The notes below the pieces were generated by a model. It was not told the origin of the DNA and did no database searches. It was given only the letters and a program-made list of their open reading frames with translations. Positions 22,179 through 26,302 of a stretch of 26,302 bases of DNA are shown here, in pieces; within the stretch, counting starts at the first letter, position 1; every line of letters starts with the position of its first letter. Both the position numbers and the translations under genes were made by a program. This DNA is from Firmicutes bacterium CAG:884. Lineage in GTDB: Bacteria > Bacillota_I > Bacilli_A > RF39 > UBA660. The stretch covers positions 1 to 26,302 of the forward strand of contig HF993315.1 of NCBI GenBank assembly GCA_000433875.1. Direction: 5' to 3'.

Positions 22179-22646
22179 TTATATTTCTAACTTATAAAGT
22201 CTTTCTACTGGAGAGTCATCTTTAAAAGTTTTTACTTCTTCAATAAATTTCCATCCAAACTTTTCATATAACCCAATATGCTTAGTATATAAATATAGTT
22301 CTGTTAATCCTAATTTTTTTGCATTTTCTTTTACTGTATTCATTAGTTCTCTTGCCACATTTCTTCCTCGGAATTTTTCATCAACATACACATTTATAAG
22401 CCAAGGATAAAGGTCTGGTCTGCTATTCAAGTCATCTGACATAGATAATTGATACATACCTGCCGGTTCTCCATCAATTAAAGCAACAAAAGTTTGTGGC
22501 AATTTATTTTTACATAATGAATGTTCAAAAGTACATTTTATTTCTTCAATACTTTCATTATTTTTTATTCCTAACCAATTATAATACCAATCACATATTT
22601 TATCAAAAAAAAGATTATTGCTTTCTTCTAATTTAATTATTTCCAT
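22179..22646 (-). CDS. GNAT-family N-acetyltransferase
   Basis: Transfers an acetyl group from acetyl-CoA to an amine of unknown identity. The 155-aa protein has the usual fold order: FVALIDGEPAGMYQLS (strands 2-3), PWLINVYVDEKFRGRNVARELM (strand 4 and the acyl-CoA loop, RGRNVA with Asn in place of the more usual second Gly), and LYLYTKHIGLYEKFGWKFIEE (motif B, Y-E-K-x-G-W). SD GGAG before the ATG, extended -10 promoter at 22696-22704. It is cargo between the two origin-like modules. Confidence 0.9.
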   Translation of the reverse strand: MEIIKLEESNNLFFDKICDWYYNWLGIKNNESIEEIKCTFEHSLCKNKLPQTFVALIDGEPAGMYQLSMSDDLNSRPDLYPWLINVYVDEKFRGRNVARELMNTVKENAKKLGLTELYLYTKHIGLYEKFGWKFIEEVKTFKDDSPVERLYKLEI

Positions 22647-23143
22647 ACTTTCAACTCCATTTCAAATTACTATTTTTCTGTGACCTCTATATATAATTAT
22701 ACCATAATTTTAGTTTGTCATTTTAAATTAAATGGCTTGCGAGATTTTATTTTACTTCCAACAGTTGAAATTTCAAAAGAGTTTGAAACAAATATTTAAT
22801 ATTTCTAATAAAGAAAAAAGTGTTAAGTAAATCTTGGTATGACACTGATATAGAAAAAATTATAAATATGGTTAATTGAAAAAGTAAATTAAACAGTTCA
22901 ATATACTTATACAATACAACTTTGCCTTTCATCCTTTTTTCTATCAAACTTAAACATATTAATTATTATTATAATTATTTCATATTATAATATATTTTTG
23001 ATATTTTGCTTGTATATGAAGGCGGTATTGTTTTGTGAAGACAAGTAATATTTATCAAACATATCTTAGTCTATCCAAAAGAATAATAATTGAATAATTA
23101 TAATTTAGTCAACAAAAATATTTTAAAATTAATAATTTTCTGG
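22647..23143. other. Intergenic stretch with promoters and possible remnant
   Basis: The left end holds the GNAT promoter (minus strand TGGTATAAT, 22696-22704). A plus-strand frame around 22725-22797 reads KLNGLRDFILLPTVEISKEF and may be a scrap of a type I restriction specificity subunit; it has no start and soon stops. Nothing else is supported before the next promoter. Confidence 0.3.
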
Positions 23144-23149
23144 TATAAT
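23144..23149 (+). promoter_or_regulatory. Extended -10 of the InlB-repeat/Cys-pair protein gene
   Basis: TGGTATAAT (23141-23149) is an extended -10 element, 20 bp before the ATG; AAGGAGGA follows as SD. Confidence 0.6.
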
Positions 23150-23169
23150 ATATTTAAGGAGGAACGATT

Positions 23170-24246
23170 ATGTCTAAAAATGACAAAAAAAGAAGGATTA
23201 TTCTTGAAATAATGGGAGGTTTTATATTACTTGCAATAATTATTTTTTCAGTATTTTTTTTGAATCGTAAGTATGAGGTAAGTTTTTATCTAGATAACGG
23301 TTCAGATGTTCAGGTGGTATATGTTAAACATAATAAAATAATAAATTCAAGTAATATTAAAGGTAAGGAAGATTTAGGAGAATCATTTGTTGATTGGTAT
23401 GAAATTGTTGATGTTAAAGATGGAAAAGACATTTTAGCAGAAAAACCATTTGATTTTAAAACTAAAATTAATAGAAATTTTAAATTAAAAGCAGTTTTTA
23501 ATGATGATGTAAAAACAATTACTATTAAATTTGATTCAAAAGGAGGAAGTAAGGTTAAAGACATTGTTATTCATGAAAATGTTAAATTAAAACTTCCAAC
23601 TGAGCCAAGTAAAGCAGGTTATAAGTTTGTCGGATGGGAAGATAAAAATGGAACACCAATTTATAACGATGCTCTATTAAGCGAAGATACAACTCTATAT
23701 GCAAAATGGAAGAAAATAGAAGAAAATAAAGCTACAACTAAAGAACAAACACAAACAGATAATAAAAATACAGTATCTTATTATTGTGAAAGTGGCTATG
23801 TTTTAAATGGAACTAAATGTACTAAAACTGAAACTAAAAATGCAACTGGTAGATGCCCACAAGGTTTTAGTGCAGGAGCATGGGATTATGATTATTGTAA
23901 AACTGAAATAGATCCAGAAGAAGAATACAGATGTATAGATAAAATGGGATACAAAGAAAGTGAAGCTGTTCTTGATTCAACAACAAATGATTGTTATTAT
24001 AGAGAAGATCGTGCTGTATCAGATCCAATTTATTGTTCTAGTCATGGTAGAGTATATTATAATGGCCATTGTTATTATGCAAAATATAAAGCGGAATTTG
24101 TTACTTATTGTGCTGGTGGAGCAAATGTAAATTCTAGTGGTATGTGTGATTTAAAAATGAAAAAAGTATTTAATTGCGAAAACGGATGGACATTGGAAAA
24201 TAAAAAATGTACTAAGACAACAGTTGTAGATGCTAAGAAAAAATAA
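23170..24246 (+). CDS. Membrane-anchored surface protein with InlB-type repeats and six Cys pairs
   Basis: The 358-aa protein has a basic cytoplasmic start (MSKNDKKRR), one membrane helix (about 10-31) and an outer part. Residues 35-110 look like a divergent, and 114-181 a clear, InlB B-repeat (Listeria-Bacteroides repeat: TIKFDSKGGSKV, GYKFVGWEDKNG, LSEDTTLYAKWK). After a Thr/Gln-rich linker (182-200) come 12 cysteines arranged as six consecutive pairs spaced 10 to 19 residues, starting CESGYVLNGTKC and ending CENGWTLENKKC. There is no LPXTG or signal cleavage site. Probably an adhesin-like or ligand-binding surface protein; function unknown. Own promoter and strong terminator. Confidence 0.8.
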   Translation: MSKNDKKRRIILEIMGGFILLAIIIFSVFFLNRKYEVSFYLDNGSDVQVVYVKHNKIINSSNIKGKEDLGESFVDWYEIVDVKDGKDILAEKPFDFKTKINRNFKLKAVFNDDVKTITIKFDSKGGSKVKDIVIHENVKLKLPTEPSKAGYKFVGWEDKNGTPIYNDALLSEDTTLYAKWKKIEENKATTKEQTQTDNKNTVSYYCESGYVLNGTKCTKTETKNATGRCPQGFSAGAWDYDYCKTEIDPEEEYRCIDKMGYKESEAVLDSTTNDCYYREDRAVSDPIYCSSHGRVYYNGHCYYAKYKAEFVTYCAGGANVNSSGMCDLKMKKVFNCENGWTLENKKCTKTTVVDAKKK

Positions 24247-24265
24247 AAATTATAAAAACTAATGT

Positions 24266-24319
24266 AAAAAATCAAGGTCTAATGAATAATCTAGTTCATC
24301 TAAGCCTTGATTTTTTTTT
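24266..24319 (+). terminator. Terminator of the InlB-repeat protein gene
   Basis: AAAAATCAAGG and CCTTGATTTTT form the outer stem with a 27-nt internal segment that itself folds weakly (TGAA/TTCA), followed by a long T run. Confidence 0.8.
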
Positions 24320-24344
24320 GTTTAATTTACTTTTTTAATTAAAA

Positions 24345-24497
24345 TATATTTAAATTAGTATAAATATTTATATTAATTTAATTTATTATTTATATTCTTG
24401 TTATATTAATTTCTTATATTATTATATTATGTGTGACAAATTCATCACCCCTAGATGGACATTTTCATCACACCTTAATGGACAAAATCATCATCAT
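24345..24497. repeat. Origin-like module B: second copy of AT-rich tract plus three repeats
   Basis: A direct, diverged copy of 21945-22089 about 2.4 kb away: AT-rich tract to about 24429, then units at 24430-24451, 24452-24474 and 24475-24497 with the same 22/23/23-bp spacing. The last unit forms the final codons and stop of the truncated response regulator, so the module's edge is the break point of that gene. Confidence 0.6.
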
Positions 24498-24732
24498 TTA
24501 CTCTACTAGTTAGCATTATTATTGGTACATTAGACTCTTTTCTAATTTCATTTAACAATAATTCTCCATTTATTACTGGAATATTTATATCTAATAATAC
24601 TAAATCAGCTTTGCTATTTAATATTTCTTGTTTTGCTAAAGAAAAATCTTTTATTTGTTCAACTTCATAACCAGAATTTTCAAGTAAATTACTCAATTCT
24701 ATTAATATTTCTTTTTCATCTTCAACGATCAT
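24475..24732 (-). pseudogene. Response regulator receiver domain, truncated by the repeat module
   Basis: The 85-aa frame is the first two thirds of a CheY-like receiver: acidic pocket VEDE (3-6), phosphoacceptor Asp48 in LVLLDINIP, and Thr75 in IIMLTS. It then runs directly into the origin-like repeat (last codons DDDFVH come from a repeat unit), so the conserved Lys, the final helices and any DNA-binding domain are missing. No histidine kinase is nearby. The N-terminus may start at an ATT at 24741, which has GGTGA 6 nt upstream and restores the usual KIMIVEDE; the ATG at 24732 has no SD. Non-functional as a complete regulator. Confidence 0.8.
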
Positions 24733-24784
24733 TATTTTAATACTTTTTCACCAACAATATTATAACAAAAATATAAAAAATAAA

Positions 24785-25132
24785 CTACATCAAACTTCTT
24801 ACAATAATTCTACTTTTAAGTTCAGCGATTATAGCTTTAGGAAGCTTTGGATTTTTTATATATGGATAATATAAATCTATCAATATATGAAAATTCAATT
24901 TCTTTGATGTATTTCTATATATAAAAGTACACAATTTTTTAGTAAACATTTTCTTCTCTTCTTCATCTTCAAAAAGATTAAATGGATAGTTTACCAATAA
25001 TCCATATGATAATCCTTTGTCTTTGTTTGTTTTTGATGAAAAATACTTTATACATACAAATGTATCATCATTAATATAAGCCGTTATATTCGCGATTTGT
25101 TTATAACCTTCTATTTCCTTTTCAAAATTCAA
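24785..25132 (-). CDS. Unknown 115-aa protein
   Basis: Not recognised. A soluble mixed alpha/beta-looking protein, opening MNFEKEIEGYKQIANITAYIND, with a hydrophobic strand YGLLVNYPFNLFED and a basic C-terminus (LKSRIIVRSL). The start is a TTG overlapping the TGA of the upstream small gene (TTGA), so it is translationally coupled to it. No membrane segment. It lies in front of the truncated response regulator in the same orientation. Confidence 0.6.
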   Translation of the reverse strand: MNFEKEIEGYKQIANITAYINDDTFVCIKYFSSKTNKDKGLSYGLLVNYPFNLFEDEEEKKMFTKKLCTFIYRNTSKKLNFHILIDLYYPYIKNPKLPKAIIAELKSRIIVRSLM

Positions 25133-25311
25133 AACAACATTTTTACCTTTTTTACCTTTATATCAGTCATAAATATAGTTTCTACCATTTCTTTTATTAT
25201 AGCTTCATCTCTCATAACAAATTCCTTTGCATTATTTAACCTTTCTTCTTCACTTTCTCCATTCACATTTTTAATTTTTTTTCTTAAGTTTTCATTTTCT
25301 TCTAGTATCAT
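25129..25311 (-). CDS. Unknown 60-aa helical protein
   Basis: Not recognised. From the ATG at 25311 the protein is 60 aa, highly charged and helical (MILEENENLRKKIKN, then EERLNNAKEFVMRDEAI), ending with a basic KVKKVKMLF. The frame extends to 25407, but AGGAGGT lies 6 nt before the ATG at 25311 and an imperfect palindrome (25340-25363) lies upstream. It overlaps the following 115-aa gene by 3-4 bp, making a two-gene unit. Confidence 0.6.
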   Translation of the reverse strand: MILEENENLRKKIKNVNGESEEERLNNAKEFVMRDEAIIKEMVETIFMTDIKVKKVKMLF

Positions 25312-25487
25312 ATTATTACCTCCTTCACAACTAAAAAAAGAATATACCTCTAAAGATATACTCGAATAGATATATTTTCTTTGCCTCAAAACATAAATTA
25401 TCGACATAAAATATAAGTATTAACACCTAACAAGTTAATTACTACACCTTAAGTATAACACTTCTTTTTTTAAATACTAAGTTGTTT

Positions 25488-26189
25488 TTAACCTAACAAT
25501 AATTCTAATGATAACATAACAATAAATCCGACCATAAAACTTATTAAACCTTGTTTGCTATTTTTTATTTTTGATTCCGGTATAAGTTCATCCACTATAA
25601 CATAAATCATTGCCCCACCAGCAAATGCAAAAAAGTATGGTATTAATTTTGTTATACGAAATGCAACTATACTTGTAATTATAGCACTCACAGGCTCAAC
25701 TATGCCTGATATAATTCCATATTTTATAGCTTTCTTCTTATTATTTGCATTTAATAAACCAACAACAATACCTTCAGGTATATTATGAAGAGTAATTGCA
25801 AGAGATAAAGTAAGGGCTGATTTCAAAGATATAACATTTGTTATACTACCAGCTAAACCAACACCTGTTGCAATTCCTTCAGGGATATTATGAAGAATTA
25901 TAGCAATTATTATAATTAAAGCATTATTTTTATTGTTTTTATTTATTTTTAAATCCAAAGACAAAATCGTAAATACACCAAGTAATATTCCAAATATAGG
26001 TGGAAACCAATTTTTACTCATATTTATTGAAGGATTAATTAAAGATAAAAACGATGCAACTAACATCACACCAGCTGAAAAACCAAATGCTTTTTTAACT
26101 AATAAATCATTATTATTTTTAAAAAACAAAACGAATAAAGATCCAATAATAGTTCCTATTAAAGGCATTATAATTATTATATATTTCAT
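25488..26189 (-). CDS. ZIP-family divalent metal transporter
   Basis: Imports zinc or related divalent metals. The 233-aa protein has about eight hydrophobic helices and the two ZIP metal-site motifs HNIPEG (100-105 and 135-140) in helices 4 and 5, plus EPVSA (165-169) and VDELIPES near the end, as in the GufA/ZupT group. A Lys/Asn-rich loop separates helices 3 and 4. No SD is visible before the ATG, and a TATAAT lies only 7-12 bp upstream, so the transcript may be leaderless; an internal ATG at 26168 also lacks an SD. Metal preference cannot be read. Confidence 0.9.
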   Translation of the reverse strand: MKYIIIIMPLIGTIIGSLFVLFFKNNNDLLVKKAFGFSAGVMLVASFLSLINPSINMSKNWFPPIFGILLGVFTILSLDLKINKNNKNNALIIIIAIILHNIPEGIATGVGLAGSITNVISLKSALTLSLAITLHNIPEGIVVGLLNANNKKKAIKYGIISGIVEPVSAIITSIVAFRITKLIPYFFAFAGGAMIYVIVDELIPESKIKNSKQGLISFMVGFIVMLSLELLLG

Positions 26190-26253
26190 ATTATAATTAT
26201 ATTATTATCAAAATAAAATATGAAAGAAATCAATTAGATAACTTTCATAAAAA

Positions 26254-26302
26254 TTATAGCATTTTCTTAATTATTCTATTTATTTCATTTTTTATATCAC
26301 TT
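26254..26302 (-). CDS. C-terminal end of a gene cut by the window edge
   Basis: The last 15 codons of a minus-strand frame, SDIKNEINRIIKKML followed by TAA, enter from the window edge. A weak hairpin ATGAAAG/CTTTCAT (26220-26248) follows. Too short to identify. Confidence 0.35.
   Translation of the reverse strand, partial: SDIKNEINRIIKKML

Noticed and set aside
22725..22797. Scrap resembling a type I restriction specificity subunit
   Set aside because: No start, fewer than 30 codons, and the similarity rests on a few residues.
22747..22947. 66-codon minus-strand frame with hydrophobic residues
   Set aside because: No SD; Phe/Leu/Ile content is what AT-rich noncoding DNA gives; no neighbour linkage.
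25340..25363. GAATATACC/GATATACTC palindrome as an operator
   Set aside because: Only 7 of 9 pairs match and no promoter could be placed relative to it with confidence.

Overview
The window is very AT-rich DNA with strong Shine-Dalgarno (SD) sites and sigma-A type promoters. Its gene content (mraZ-rsmH-ftsL-pbpB, spoVS, sufU-sufB, PrsA lipoprotein, RecX, short SSB, pyrimidine-nucleoside phosphorylase) points to a low-GC Firmicute of the Bacilli/Mollicutes-related gut type. UGA and UAG both act as ordinary stops and UGA is not used for Trp, so this is not a code-4 mycoplasma. The lineage is inferred from gene content only.

Layout. (1) 55-4754: a tightly coupled minus-strand operon, ATP-grasp enzyme > GT4 glycosyltransferase > gpmI > a diaminopentanoate-dehydrogenase-like oxidoreductase, with 4-13 bp overlaps, one promoter in front and a terminator at the end. 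(2) 4808-10054: a minus-strand division block, mraZ > rsmH > ftsL > pbpB, followed by a separately promoted membrane/TPR-like protein. The mraZ promoter carries four CCAC boxes at an exact 10-bp period, the expected signature of an MraZ operator. The cluster stops at pbpB, with no mraY, murD or ftsW behind it. (3) 10063-10754: a small-gene patch with two 40-bp copies of the same terminator, a 64-codon gene whose likely C-terminus lies beyond a 9-A run in another frame, and two tiny membrane-peptide genes (28 and 35 codons), one resembling YjcZ-type sporulation peptides. (4) 10895-17602: prsA (plus) convergent with recX, rpoZ, pdp, an XRE regulator with an in-frame amber codon and a perfect 12+12 bp operator-like palindrome, a tail-less SSB, a structured intergenic region, a small membrane protein, sufB, sufU and spoVS. 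(5) 17715-19505: a YbaK/ProX-type deacylase, then an ECF-like sigma factor paired with a probable membrane anti-sigma protein. (6) 19506-25400: an accessory region with gene remnants, tRNA-Gly, an unknown 324-aa protein, a frameshifted and truncated Mob/Pre relaxase tail, two copies of an AT-rich + 22/23-bp repeat module resembling an iteron origin, a GNAT acetyltransferase, a membrane-anchored protein with InlB-type repeats and six Cys pairs, a truncated response regulator ending exactly in the second repeat module, and two small unknown genes. (7) 25488-26302: a ZIP metal transporter and the last codons of another gene.

The core genes cover wall synthesis and division, protein folding outside the membrane, Fe-S assembly, nucleotide salvage and DNA maintenance. 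The stretch behind tRNA-Gly looks like the eroded remains of a plasmid or mobilizable element. The most informative items are the MraZ operator, the duplicated origin-like module with the response regulator broken at its edge, the tiny coding genes between 10545 and 10754, the amber-interrupted XRE gene and the poly-A frameshift gene.
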